Origin: Lachnospiraceae bacterium YSB2008
GTDB lineage: Bacteria > Bacillota > Clostridia > Lachnospirales > Lachnospiraceae
Length of the DNA: 64,000 nt
Direction: 5' to 3'
Assembly (NCBI GenBank): GCA_000687655.1
Contig: JHWR01000010.1
Location: forward strand, 62,001 to 126,000
Under the pieces are notes generated by a model. The model saw nothing but the letters and a program-made list of their open reading frames with translations, searched no databases and had not been told where the DNA came from. Of the stretch, positions 36,301 through 44,007 are shown one piece after another. A program made the translations under genes and the position numbers. The first letter of the stretch is position 1, and every line of letters begins with the position of its first letter.

Positions 36301-38845
36301 CATAATTTGGTTTTGTTACCTGATAATACACCGTATACGTTCCTGCATCAGTAAATGCGGGGTTTTCTGTCAGGTCATAATCTCCGCTGCTTGTTGTACG
36401 ATATTTTACTGTTGCACCTTCTGGTACATTTACTGTTATGTTATGTGCAGTTGCATCATATGTTCCTGTGTATCCGGTTGATGATACTTCGTCACTCATG
36501 GAAGCACCATTTATAGAAAAGCTTTGCGTATTTGACGCAGGCAGTTTATAATTTCCTGCTTTATCACCTGTAAGTACTGATGCTGTAGCTGTATAATTAT
36601 CACCTGCATTTGTTTGTTCGCCTGTAACACTAACTCCAATCTCATCACCATTTACAAGTCCTGTCACAGTTGCAGTCGGTTTTTGTGGCGAACCGTTATA
36701 TGTCAAAGAAATATCAGACCATATCAGACCGACTTCCTTTTGATTTACAGTCAATGTTCCCGGCTCATAAGATATATTGTAATTACTGCTTGTCAGTCCG
36801 CCTGGTGTAATCGTATATGTGTTTCCTACGTTGCCATACCGTGAATAACTATATGTATAGCTTAGTGAACCACCCAATGAAGATGCACTATCACTGCCCT
36901 TAAATCCGCTGTATGTTACACCGTCATTTGCCGGTGCTTCACCATATGTAATAGTTTTCGGCTTAGCTGTAACTGTAAGGTTAGCCTTATTTATCGTAAG
37001 CGTACCCGTATTGTATGTAATATTATAATTACCTGTTACATCTGTACTGCCATTCTTAATCGTTGCAGCACTCGGTGTAATTGTTCCGCTTGTAGTAACA
37101 TTGCTTGTACTTGGTGTTAAAGTAATGGCTGATAGCGAATCTCCGGAGGCAAGTGTAGCTGTTGTTACCTGACCTGTGCCGGTTGTGATGGAACCGCCGT
37201 AGGTTATAGTTTGAGACTTAGCTGTAATAGTGATAGGTTTCGCATTTATTGTTACGCTGCCTCTGCAAATTGGAGCAACAGCCGTATAGTTATCTGTCGC
37301 ATCTGCCTTATACCAAACATAATAGGCTCCATAATTACTTCTTTTTAAGTTGCTGTCCGTAATTGAACTATACCATGCAGTAGGCTGTGTGGTACTGCTT
37401 GAGCTAATACCATATTGCATATTATTTCCGCTGGTAGAGCCGGCATCGGTAATCAGTTGCTGACCACTGCCATTATAGGTTAGACTTGATGCCAGAGTTG
37501 GGGGGGTTACAGTTGGCGCAACTGAAATAGGTCCATTTTCTAAAACAGTATAGGAAACAGTCGCCGAATGAAAATACAAATATGATGGATAAGCATTTAG
37601 TTCTTTTTTAAAAGTTGCTGTTGTCCCGCTGAGACTTGCTAATCCGCCTAACTCATTAGCATCATCATTAGGTTCAATCCAAAAAGCAACCTGACTAACA
37701 GATCCTGACACATCGAGCACAAATTCTTGACCAACAGGATTTCCGCTATATGTATCATGATAAGTATTAAGAGTGTTAAAATCCTTTGCTACGGAAAAAT
37801 TTCTAACACTCCAAGACGATACATCTTTATTTATATCACCTGGAGTGAACGTAACACTGTTTATTTTAATTCTAATCCTGTGTGTGGCATTTGGTTCATA
37901 TATCCGTGTATGAGATGCATCCGTCACCACGATTTCATACTCAACTCCATCAACAGTAACCTTCATCCATTCATTCGTATGGAATGCCTGATGTGCAGTA
38001 ACTATCCACTCACCACTTTCATTTGACGCAGAGAAAAGACTTTCATCACTTACACTTACCGCAGTTATATCACTGTCTGTCGCTGCATTTCCATCTGCCT
38101 TAGTTATACCAACGCATGAAAGTATGTCAGTCAAAGCGACAGAACTATCGCCCTGCATAACGTACTGTTTTTCACCATAAGTAAATTCTACCGTATAGTA
38201 GGAAAATCCATCTGATACAGCCGTAACTGTGTTTCCACTTTCGGATGTGCTTAATTCTTCTGCCACAAGGCTTCCGTTTCCTTCCGGTATATGATAGATA
38301 TCTGTAGAAAGATTCTGATTCGATACCTCGTCCATGGCAAAGCTTACATTTACTGTCTGGCCGTTGGCGGGCTGGAGCTCAGTACCATTTTCATCAAGCA
38401 CCTTGATATCAAAGGTATAGGCCTCGGCAACCGATACACTATCATCACGCACAGCTTCTACTGCCTGATTTATCTGCTCTTTTTCGCTGTCTGTAACTTT
38501 ATTAACACTAAGGGTTGCTCCCTCAGGAAATGCTCCTTCAGAGGCAGTGACTGTGACTCTTACACCATCAACACTCTGGGACTGCGAAAATGCGACCAAA
38601 TCCTCCTGATCTATTTCGTTAGTATCATTTTCTTCCTCCGGCTCATTTACTACGTCGACTTCATCCGACTCAGTAGAATCAGTCCCTTCATCTGATTTTA
38701 TCGATTCAGATTCTGCATCAGATGATGTGGCTATCTCTTTTTCAATAGCCTCTTCCGCTCTAACACTTGTATTCATATTCAATGTAGCTATTACCATTGC
38801 CATAACAAGCACTATCGCAATAATTCTTGATGATTTTCTCCTCAT
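33383..38845 (-). CDS. Giant MBG-domain surface protein, 1820 aa
   Basis: Signal peptide 1-30; acidic linker (about 31-85); N-terminal domain shared with the 1602-aa neighbour (about 90-320, with FTYGEKQYVMQGDSSVALTDILSCVG); then about a dozen MBG/YDG modules (530-1605; recurring KTYGDEDPxxxY, VYDGTPLTK and NYNITYxxGTL signatures); a C-terminal domain (1610-1760); SKKTGD, a membrane helix and a KKKKK tail. Ribosome site AGGAGGG before the ATG. These modules build long stalks in bacterial surface proteins. SKKTGD resembles an LPxTG sorting signal without the Pro. Probable adhesin; partner unknown. Confidence 0.85.
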   Translation of the reverse strand: MRRKSSRIIAIVLVMAMVIATLNMNTSVRAEEAIEKEIATSSDAESESIKSDEGTDSTESDEVDVVNEPEEENDTNEIDQEDLVAFSQSQSVDGVRVTVTASEGAFPEGATLSVNKVTDSEKEQINQAVEAVRDDSVSVAEAYTFDIKVLDENGTELQPANGQTVNVSFAMDEVSNQNLSTDIYHIPEGNGSLVAEELSTSESGNTVTAVSDGFSYYTVEFTYGEKQYVMQGDSSVALTDILSCVGITKADGNAATDSDITAVSVSDESLFSASNESGEWIVTAHQAFHTNEWMKVTVDGVEYEIVVTDASHTRIYEPNATHRIRIKINSVTFTPGDINKDVSSWSVRNFSVAKDFNTLNTYHDTYSGNPVGQEFVLDVSGSVSQVAFWIEPNDDANELGGLASLSGTTATFKKELNAYPSYLYFHSATVSYTVLENGPISVAPTVTPPTLASSLTYNGSGQQLITDAGSTSGNNMQYGISSSSTTQPTAWYSSITDSNLKRSNYGAYYVWYKADATDNYTAVAPICRGSVTINAKPITITAKSQTITYGGSITTGTGQVTTATLASGDSLSAITLTPSTSNVTTSGTITPSAATIKNGSTDVTGNYNITYNTGTLTINKANLTVTAKPKTITYGEAPANDGVTYSGFKGSDSASSLGGSLSYTYSYSRYGNVGNTYTITPGGLTSSNYNISYEPGTLTVNQKEVGLIWSDISLTYNGSPQKPTATVTGLVNGDEIGVSVTGEQTNAGDNYTATASVLTGDKAGNYKLPASNTQSFSINGASMSDEVSSTGYTGTYDATAHNITVNVPEGATVKYRTTSSGDYDLTENPAFTDAGTYTVYYQVTKPNYATFEGSEAVVISPIELTLNWSTDNSFIYNGSPQVPAATISGVINNDDCTVSVNGAKTYYSADAYTATAVLNGTKASNYALPADKTTTFTIDRKEATITANNQTITYSESIASGVGKVSYEGFVNGDELIAITLTPSTSNATTSGTITLDSATIKNGTTDVTNNYNITYNTGSLTINKKPITISGITASNKTYDGTTAATLNYSGINWADCGKVGDDDLSVTATGAFSNANIGAGKTVTISDLTLSGDEADNYELASSGQQTSTTADITTKALTIKADSDSKVYDGTAHIKNSYSVTSGVLADGDTIESVTVTGSQKYAGSSDNVPSAAVIKNSSGVDVTSNYNITYMNGTIEVTKKPLTITADSDTKVYNTEPLTKNSYTHTALAEGDTIESVTVTGTQTAVGESANVPSVAVIKNGDNDVTANYDITYVNGTLKVTKKVVTITADSDTKVYDGTPLTKDSYTVSGLEAGDRVDSVTITGSQTKVGTGNNVPSGAVIKNANDDNVTANYDIQYANGSLEVTKKAVMITAEAKTKTYGDEDPALTAKVEGELPGDTINYTLSREEGNDVGEYKIVVTPGENGNYIVTTTDSKLTINPKAVKIDATDSTKLYGDEDPEFEYKLSDGESLAYDEKLTDDGLVSGSLSREKGEDVGVYNVTVGSLNSKNYTFTVNKGQLEIKKRQITVKAEDKEKDYGEADPELTYVNDEATPLFNNDTLEEAVKATLSREEGEKAGEYAIKADSIESKNYDVTFEEGTFTIKRADSGAEFELENEEGVQASIDKTDEEMLDMVLTKEDRQTVEDGAGVKVYFLVDDIGLSPLQKTLIQAVAGDNSTIAESYDISLFKKFSHLDPVQLHETAKPVTFSFKLSDAIITPPAGYTRTISVVTIHNGLAKKLSSTLDTEARSVSFPASEFSVFAIVYEDTPIEGEKTDSKTDSKPVSKKTGDPTPVMPLAVMLMASATGAGFTIKKKKK

Positions 38846-38877
38846 AGTTACACCCTCCTAGTAATAATCAAGAATTA

Positions 38878-38921
38878 GGCGTTTGCGAAACGCCGCAAGC
38901 CGCATAAATACGGCATTTTTT
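38878..38921. repeat. Two adjacent hairpins in the adhesin leader
   Basis: GGCGTTT/AAACGCC (38878-38894, three-base loop) and GCCG/CGGC (38899-38914) followed on the plus strand by ATTTTTT. In the minus-strand leader of the 1820-aa gene they lie 33-76 bases before the start codon. On the plus strand the second one may act as a weak terminator. Confidence 0.5.
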
Positions 38922-39008
38922 ATTGCATAAAAAGAAGCAACCCCTCACTAAATGGTACAATAGAAGAGTCGAATCAACCAAATATCCACACATGAAAGGA
39001 GTTGCTAT

Positions 39009-39134
39009 ATGAGTATTATACCACACAAACAACTAACTTTGGCAGATATTTATGATGATTGTCAGGAAGTTTTTGAAAATGATAAACCCGCTTTCTTAAC
39101 TCTTCTTGCAAATCACATTAATCTTGAGGATTAT
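39009..39134 (+). pseudogene. Transposase fragment, N-terminus only (IS1182/IS4-like)
   Basis: About 42 codons, MSIIPHKQLTLADIYDDC then KPAFLTLLANHINLED, match by recall the start of IS1182-type transposases of Lachnospiraceae (DCQ..F..DK..FL.LL), which run to about 450-550 aa. After residue 42 the frame continues for 68 codons of unrelated sequence and the rest of the enzyme is absent. A GAAAGGAG site precedes the ATG and the IS flank probably starts near 38930. It lies between the 1820-aa gene and its promoter, in opposite direction. Call rests on remembered similarity. Confidence 0.6.
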
Positions 39135-39418
39135 GGATATAATTCTTCTTTTATTCAGTCTCATAGATTCATGCTCCCTATATATAAAAATGAACAAATC
39201 TCAAAATGTGCATACTTGGTTAATATTATACCAATAATGTGCCACAAATCTGCCGCAAATCTGCCACAAAAACAATCAAAAATAACACTTCACAACTGTT
39301 CTATGGTGTTTTTTTCTATTGATATAAAGCACTCTTTATAATAGAATTAAATGAGCAGCTGCCGGTATATGGCAGTCAGGTAGCAAAAGGGGATTTGTTA
39401 TAAAAAAGGGGGTTTACG
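39135..39418. other. Intergenic stretch before the AIM24 gene
   Basis: No gene seen. It holds the phased-repeat promoter (minus) at 39225-39270 and, for the AIM24 gene, a -10-like TATAAT at 39337-39342 with no convincing -35 at 17 bases. The open frame crossing it is the tail of the broken transposase. Confidence 0.6.
39225..39270 (-). promoter_or_regulatory. Phased-repeat promoter of the 1820-aa gene
   Basis: Minus strand: -10 TATAAT (39230-39225) abuts repeats whose plus-strand forms start at 39231 (CCAATAA), 39242 (CCACAAA), 39253 (CCGCAAA) and 39264 (CCACAAA), exactly 11 bp apart; three full units read TTTGYGGCASA on the minus strand. Geometry equals that at 33174-33230. Start near 39218 gives a leader of about 370 bases that contains the transposase fragment. 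Confidence 0.7.
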
Positions 39419-40285
39419 ATGGTCACTATTAATAATGTGTTTAACAATGAAAACATGACATGTATCGCCAGTGCCGGTCCTTTCTTCGTGTATGAGCATC
39501 AGAATGATCTTTCTGTTACACCAACCGGTGCTCCAAACGCTTATTTCATGAAAGAGATGAATGTCAGAAAGCGTCAGGTTCTTGCACAGCTCAACGGAAA
39601 TGCAATCAAAGTGCAGGCCGGTGCTATGCAGTGGATGACCGGAAATGTAGAGATGAATGCCAACGTTGGCGGTGTAGGCGGATTCTTCAGCAAGGCTGTT
39701 AAGGGCGCTGTTACCGGCGAGTCAGCAGTTAAGCCTATATATCAGGGTCAGGGCTTCGTAATGCTCGAGCCTACATATAAGTTCATCCTCCTTGAGGATG
39801 TAGGTCAGTGGGGACCTCAGGGAATGGTTCTTGATGACGGACTTTTCTTCGCATGTGATGCTTCACTTCAGGAAAATGTTGTTAGACGTCAGAATGCATC
39901 TTCTGCACTTCTCGGCGGCGAAGGTCTCTTCAATCTCTGCCTCACAGGAAATGGAATGGCAGTTCTTGAGAGCCCTGTTCCAAGACAGGAACTTTTCGAG
40001 TTTGTTCTTCAGGATGATGTTGTTAAGATAGATGGAAATATGGCTATAGCATGGTCAGGATCTCTTCAGTTCACAGTTGAGAAGTCAACCAAGTCACTCC
40101 TTGGTTCAGGACTTTCAGGTGAAGGTCTCCTCAATGTTTACAGAGGAACCGGACGTATACTTATGGCTCCTACAATGCAGGGCACTCTTAATGTAAGTAC
40201 AAACGGACCGGAGCAGACATCTGCCAATGCCGGAGGAAATGCAACTGCCGCCAGCACTATAGCATCAAGTATATTTGGAAACTAG
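39419..40285 (+). CDS. AIM24 family protein
   Basis: 288 aa, no signal peptide. A beta-rich TRAP-like fold: NAIKVQAGAMQWMTGNVEMN near 60-80, GQGFVMLEPTYKFILLEDV near 117, GLFNLCLTGNGMAVLESP near 172 and the closing GEGLLNVYRGTGRILMAPT. Bacterial members have no settled role; mitochondrial AIM24 affects inner-membrane organisation. A GGGGG ribosome site lies eight bases before the ATG. Codon use is rich in the highly expressed type, suggesting abundance. Single-gene unit ending in a strong terminator. Confidence 0.9.
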   Translation: MVTINNVFNNENMTCIASAGPFFVYEHQNDLSVTPTGAPNAYFMKEMNVRKRQVLAQLNGNAIKVQAGAMQWMTGNVEMNANVGGVGGFFSKAVKGAVTGESAVKPIYQGQGFVMLEPTYKFILLEDVGQWGPQGMVLDDGLFFACDASLQENVVRRQNASSALLGGEGLFNLCLTGNGMAVLESPVPRQELFEFVLQDDVVKIDGNMAIAWSGSLQFTVEKSTKSLLGSGLSGEGLLNVYRGTGRILMAPTMQGTLNVSTNGPEQTSANAGGNATAASTIASSIFGN

Positions 40286-40313
40286 AGGACACCGGGCGCA
40301 CCTGTCCCAGGTT

Positions 40314-40371
40314 CAAAAAAAGGAAGAGTACCTCTATGCTGCGAGCAGCTAGTGGTACTCTTCCTTTTTTT
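40314..40371. terminator. Strong bidirectional terminator
   Basis: GGAAGAGTACC (40322-40332) pairs perfectly with GGTACTCTTCC (40354-40364), followed by seven T on the plus strand and, in the other direction, by seven T from 40320-40314. It separates the AIM24 gene from the convergent carbamoyltransferase gene. Confidence 0.9.
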
Positions 40372-40380
40372 GCCTGACAG

Positions 40381-41310
40381 TTACTGTAACAACGTAAACA
40401 TGACTGCCTTCTCAGCATGTCTTCTGTTTTCTGCTTCATCCAGAATATGATCAAGATTCTTATCAACCACACTCTGTGATATCTCATATCCTACATGCAT
40501 AGGCATATCGTGGAATACGATAGCTTTACTGTCCTTCATGAATTCATCATTTATCTGATATGGCATCATCTTACGAAGAGTCTCTTCCTTCTTCGCCTGA
40601 TATTCAGGATTATTGAAGAATTCCATATCTACCCATGTATCTGTGTAGATTACATCCATTTCATCAGCATACTTCTTTGCCTCTTCCATGGTCATACTGT
40701 CATCCAGCTCAACATAGTGTCCGGTTGCCTTAGCCTCTTCATAGAAGTCAGGGCCGCAGGCTGTATCATTTACAAGTGGAGTAAGTCCATAAAGAGTTCC
40801 CTGCTTCATCTTTGCAAAGAATTCAACAAGTGAATTGAAGACATTATTCTTGGCACCGATGTACATGAACTTTACATTTATGGTTCCAAATTTCTCAAGA
40901 ACGGTGAGCATATCTGCGAGTATCTGACATGGATGATAAGAATTGTCACAGCCGTTAATGAAAGGAACCGTTACATTTTTACCGAACTTCTCAACGGTCT
41001 CATTCTTTACAAGACGAGCCATGATGATATCAACGTTACGACATACATACTTAATCTCTGAAACAGGCTCACCAAGAACAAAGTTGCTGTCCTCCCAGAG
41101 CTGATTGAAATAATGACCACCAAGCTCAGTAATTCCTGTTGCAAATGAAAGATAAGTTCTTGTAGATGTTTTCTCAAAAAGTGTATAGAGCTTCTTACCT
41201 TCAAGTGAATGTGCATACTTTGCAGGATCCTTCTTCATGTCCTGCGCAAGTGTAAGTATATCCATCAGCTCCTCAGGGCTGAAGTTTTTGAAATTGAGCA
41301 TATTCTTCAT
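40381..41310 (-). CDS. Ornithine carbamoyltransferase-like enzyme, altered motifs
   Basis: 309 aa. Carbamoyltransferase fold: carbamoyl-phosphate motif STRT (49-52) followed by Tyr53 instead of the usual Arg, HPCQ (126-129), and HDMP (267-270) where ornithine enzymes have HCLP. These differences touch the second-substrate site, so the acceptor may not be ornithine; a putrescine- or other amine-specific or catabolic enzyme is possible. It lies 45 bp after metK with no terminator between, so it may share the SAM riboswitch. Family is firm, substrate is not. Confidence 0.8.
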   Translation of the reverse strand: MKNMLNFKNFSPEELMDILTLAQDMKKDPAKYAHSLEGKKLYTLFEKTSTRTYLSFATGITELGGHYFNQLWEDSNFVLGEPVSEIKYVCRNVDIIMARLVKNETVEKFGKNVTVPFINGCDNSYHPCQILADMLTVLEKFGTINVKFMYIGAKNNVFNSLVEFFAKMKQGTLYGLTPLVNDTACGPDFYEEAKATGHYVELDDSMTMEEAKKYADEMDVIYTDTWVDMEFFNNPEYQAKKEETLRKMMPYQINDEFMKDSKAIVFHDMPMHVGYEISQSVVDKNLDHILDEAENRRHAEKAVMFTLLQ

Positions 41311-41355
41311 ATCTTAATTCTCCATTCAATCATCTTAAATGAAAGATCTCAAAGC

Positions 41356-42546
41356 TTATGCCAGATATCCGGCAAGCTTCTCGGCAACATCTGTCTTTTC
41401 CCATGGGAAAGTAACATCCGTTCTTCCAAAGTGTCCATAAGCTGCAGTCTGCTTATATATAGGGCGTCTGAGGTCAAGCATCTTGATGATTCCTGCCGGA
41501 CGAAGATCGAAATTCTCTCTTATGATCTCAACGAGCTTCTCATCAGAAAGCTTTCCTGTGCCAAATGTATCGACATTTATTGATGTAGGTCTGGCAACGC
41601 CTATAGCGTATGAAAGCTGAATCTCGCACTTATCTGCAAGCCCTGCTGCAACAATATTCTTTGCAACATATCTTGCTGCATAGGCTGCGGAACGATCAAC
41701 CTTTGTCGGATCCTTTCCTGAAAATGCACCGCCGCCGTGACGCGCATATCCACCGTAAGTATCAACTATTATCTTACGTCCTGTAAGACCTGAATCTCCA
41801 TGAGGTCCGCCGATAACAAATCTTCCTGTAGGATTGATAAGATATTTGGTTTCATCATCTATCATATCTGCAGGAACTATAGGTGCGATAACATACTTCT
41901 TAACATCCTCATGGATCTGTTCCTGAGTAACTTCTTCACCGTGCTGTGTTGAAACTACGATAGTATCTACTCTTGCCGGCTTGCCATCCTCGTCATACTC
42001 TATAGTAACCTGAGTCTTTCCGTCAGGTCTGAGATAAGGAAGCGTTCCGTCTTTTCTTACATCAGTAAGTCTCTTTGCGAGCTTCTGTGCAAGTGATATA
42101 GGATAAGGCATGAGCTCAGGCGTTTCATTTGTAGCGTATCCGAACATAAGTCCCTGATCGCCGGCACCGATAGCTTCAAGTTCCTCATCAGTCATAGTAT
42201 TCTCTCTTGCCTCAAGCGCCTTATCAACACCCATGGCTATATCTGCTGACTGCTCATCTATTGCCACGATAACTCCACATGTATCGCAGTCAAAACCATA
42301 TTTAGCTCTGTCATATCCTATCTCGCGGACAGTCTCTCTGACTATCTTCTGAATATCTACATAAGCATTTGTAGTGATCTCACCCATTACAAGGACAAGA
42401 CCTGTTGTTGTTGCAGTTTCGCATGCAACTCTGCTGTTTGGATCCTCTGCGATAAGTGCATCAAGTATGGCATCTGATATCTGATCGCAGATTTTATCAG
42501 GATGTCCTTCGGTAACGGACTCTGATGTAAAAAGTCTTCTTTCCAT
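41356..42546 (-). CDS. metK: S-adenosylmethionine synthetase
   Basis: 396 aa, full length. Makes SAM from methionine and ATP in the cytoplasm. Signatures: [20 protein letters not shown] at the N-terminus, [12 protein letters not shown] (near 126) and [19 protein letters not shown] (near 270). GGAT-type ribosome site (GAAAGGA) before the ATG. Controlled by the SAM-I riboswitch and terminator upstream. Confidence 0.97.
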   Translation of the reverse strand: MERRLFTSESVTEGHPDKICDQISDAILDALIAEDPNSRVACETATTTGLVLVMGEITTNAYVDIQKIVRETVREIGYDRAKYGFDCDTCGVIVAIDEQSADIAMGVDKALEARENTMTDEELEAIGAGDQGLMFGYATNETPELMPYPISLAQKLAKRLTDVRKDGTLPYLRPDGKTQVTIEYDEDGKPARVDTIVVSTQHGEEVTQEQIHEDVKKYVIAPIVPADMIDDETKYLINPTGRFVIGGPHGDSGLTGRKIIVDTYGGYARHGGGAFSGKDPTKVDRSAAYAARYVAKNIVAAGLADKCEIQLSYAIGVARPTSINVDTFGTGKLSDEKLVEIIRENFDLRPAGIIKMLDLRRPIYKQTAAYGHFGRTDVTFPWEKTDVAEKLAGYLA

Positions 42547-42603
42547 GATTAAATCCTTTCTTTGTTTTAAATCTGTTCAGGATTCAGTATCTGTGAAATT
42601 AAA

Positions 42604-42632
42604 AAATCCGATTAAATAAATAATCGGATTTG
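42604..42632 (-). terminator. Riboswitch-controlled terminator
   Basis: On the minus strand AAATCCGATTA pairs with TAATCGGATTT, followed by a T run. The upstream arm CAAATCC (42632-42626) can instead pair with GGATTTG (42655-42649) from the 3' side of riboswitch stem P1, an antiterminator; SAM binding holds P1 and frees the terminator. Confidence 0.85.
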
Positions 42633-42650
42633 ATAATCAAATATGATACA

Positions 42651-42760
42651 AATCCTCTTATTGCTCGTGATATATCATCACGCTCAGGAAGGCACCTTCC
42701 GTATGGGGGTTGCCGTGGCTTCATCGTCCCTTGTGACTCCACCACTCTGAATAAGAGATT
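42651..42760 (-). ncRNA. SAM-I riboswitch (S box)
   Basis: Minus strand carries the S-box core in order: P1 5' arm, CAGAGTGGTGGAG, GATGAAGCCACGGCAACC, AAGGTGCCTTCC and the P1 3' arm (ATAAGAGGATT). P1 is formed by 42760-42751 with 42661-42651. It senses S-adenosylmethionine and turns metK off through the terminator at 42604-42632. Confidence 0.95.
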
Positions 42761-42774
42761 TTCTTCAGATAAAG

Positions 42775-42806
42775 AGGACTGTACACCAAATGTACAGTCC
42801 TGTCAA
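42775..42806 (-). promoter_or_regulatory. metK promoter overlapping a perfect palindrome
   Basis: Minus strand TTGACA (42806-42801), 17 bases, TACAGT (42783-42778). AGGACTGTACA (42775-42785) and TGTACAGTCCT (42791-42801) form an 11-bp perfect inverted repeat with a five-base loop that covers the spacer and -10. It may be an operator, or a terminator of the gene upstream, though T-rich DNA after it is poor. Confidence 0.65.
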
Positions 42807-42840
42807 CAAAAATGATTGTATTACGTTGAAATATTGAGTA

Positions 42841-43959
42841 CTACTGCTCAAAATCAAACTTATAAGGAAGATTTAATGCATCTCTCACTGTCAGAATATC
42901 CTTCTGAACAGCTTCTCCTACCGGCACACCCTTGTCCTTACGGAAGAGCCACATCTCATGTTCCTTCTCACCGGCCGTGAATATTCTGTCCTCACCCGGA
43001 GCCTTCTTTGAAGCTCTGAGTCCTCTTACTATATCGCCGGCTATCTTCTTAAACTCGTCAAGCCCCATAAATGCTTCAGGATCAACTACAAAGAAGAAAT
43101 GTCCCAGATGATACATTGAAGGTTTGCCCTCGCCGTCCACTCCGGTCAGAGCCTTCATGAACTGTCCGCCTGATAAAGCTGCCGAAAGAATCTCAACTAC
43201 TGTCGCATATCCGTAACCCTTGTAGCCGGCCAGTTCTTCTCCGATTCCTCCAAGAGGTGCAAGTGCAGCTGTACCGTCAACAAGCCTCTTCAGTATTTCC
43301 TCACTGTCAGTAAGCGCCTCGCCGTCTTCACTTATAACCATGCCCTGAGGTGTAGGCTTTCCTTCTCTGGCATAGTACTCAATCTTACCTCTCTGAACTA
43401 TGGATGTAGCGCAGTCAAGGCAGAACGGAAAATCTTCATCTGTAGGAATTGAAAATGTAAGGGGATTTGTTCCCAGCATATTTTCAACTCCGAATGTAGG
43501 TGCTATAGACGGTCTTGCATTTGTTCCGGAGATTCCTATAAGTCCCTCTTTTTCTGCCATCCCTGTCCAGTAACCTGCTATTCCGTAGTGGGTCGAATTC
43601 CTTATGGCACCACCTGCCATACCATACTGCTTTGCTTTCTCTATCAGCTTCTTCATCATATGGTAGCTCGCAACCATGCCCATTCCGTCATGTGCATCCA
43701 TAACAACGGTAGTAGGAGTTTCCTTGATAACCTCAAGATTAGTGACCGGAAGCAAAGTGCCTTTTACAATTCTGTCTATATAGATAGGCTTAAATCTGTT
43801 ACAACCGTGACTCTCTATACCACGTCTGTCTGACTCAAGCAGAACATCCGCGCATATCTTTGCATCCTCTTCAGGCACCCCATAGCCTTTAAATGCATCG
43901 ATCATAAATGAATTCATCAGCTCCCATGAAACAAAGGGTCTTGTTTCTGTTATATTCAT
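42841..43959 (-). CDS. Ldh family (malate/lactate) dehydrogenase
   Basis: 372 aa. NAD(P)-dependent oxidoreductase of the Malate_DH2/YlbC/ComC family, distinct in fold from classical lactate dehydrogenases. Typical motifs: DRRGIESHGCNRF (catalytic region near 50), NSTHYGIAGYW (near 122), GTNPLTFSIPTD (near 170) and GYKGYGYATVVEILSAALSGG (near 250). The exact 2-hydroxyacid (malate, lactate, ureidoglycolate or a sugar acid) cannot be told. It lies upstream of metK in the same direction, separated by the palindrome. Confidence 0.9.
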   Translation of the reverse strand: MNITETRPFVSWELMNSFMIDAFKGYGVPEEDAKICADVLLESDRRGIESHGCNRFKPIYIDRIVKGTLLPVTNLEVIKETPTTVVMDAHDGMGMVASYHMMKKLIEKAKQYGMAGGAIRNSTHYGIAGYWTGMAEKEGLIGISGTNARPSIAPTFGVENMLGTNPLTFSIPTDEDFPFCLDCATSIVQRGKIEYYAREGKPTPQGMVISEDGEALTDSEEILKRLVDGTAALAPLGGIGEELAGYKGYGYATVVEILSAALSGGQFMKALTGVDGEGKPSMYHLGHFFFVVDPEAFMGLDEFKKIAGDIVRGLRASKKAPGEDRIFTAGEKEHEMWLFRKDKGVPVGEAVQKDILTVRDALNLPYKFDFEQ

Positions 43960-44007
43960 GTTTGTCCCCCCGTGATTAATCTTTATTATTCTATATAAAT
44001 CCGCAAA

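Noticed and set aside
39009-39341. 110-codon frame as a complete gene
   Set aside because: Only the first 42 or so codons resemble a transposase; the rest runs through the adhesin promoter repeats, so it is a fragment with read-through.
39319-39342. Promoter TTGATA/TATAAT for the AIM24 gene
   Set aside because: The spacer is only 12 bases; only the -10-like box is noted.
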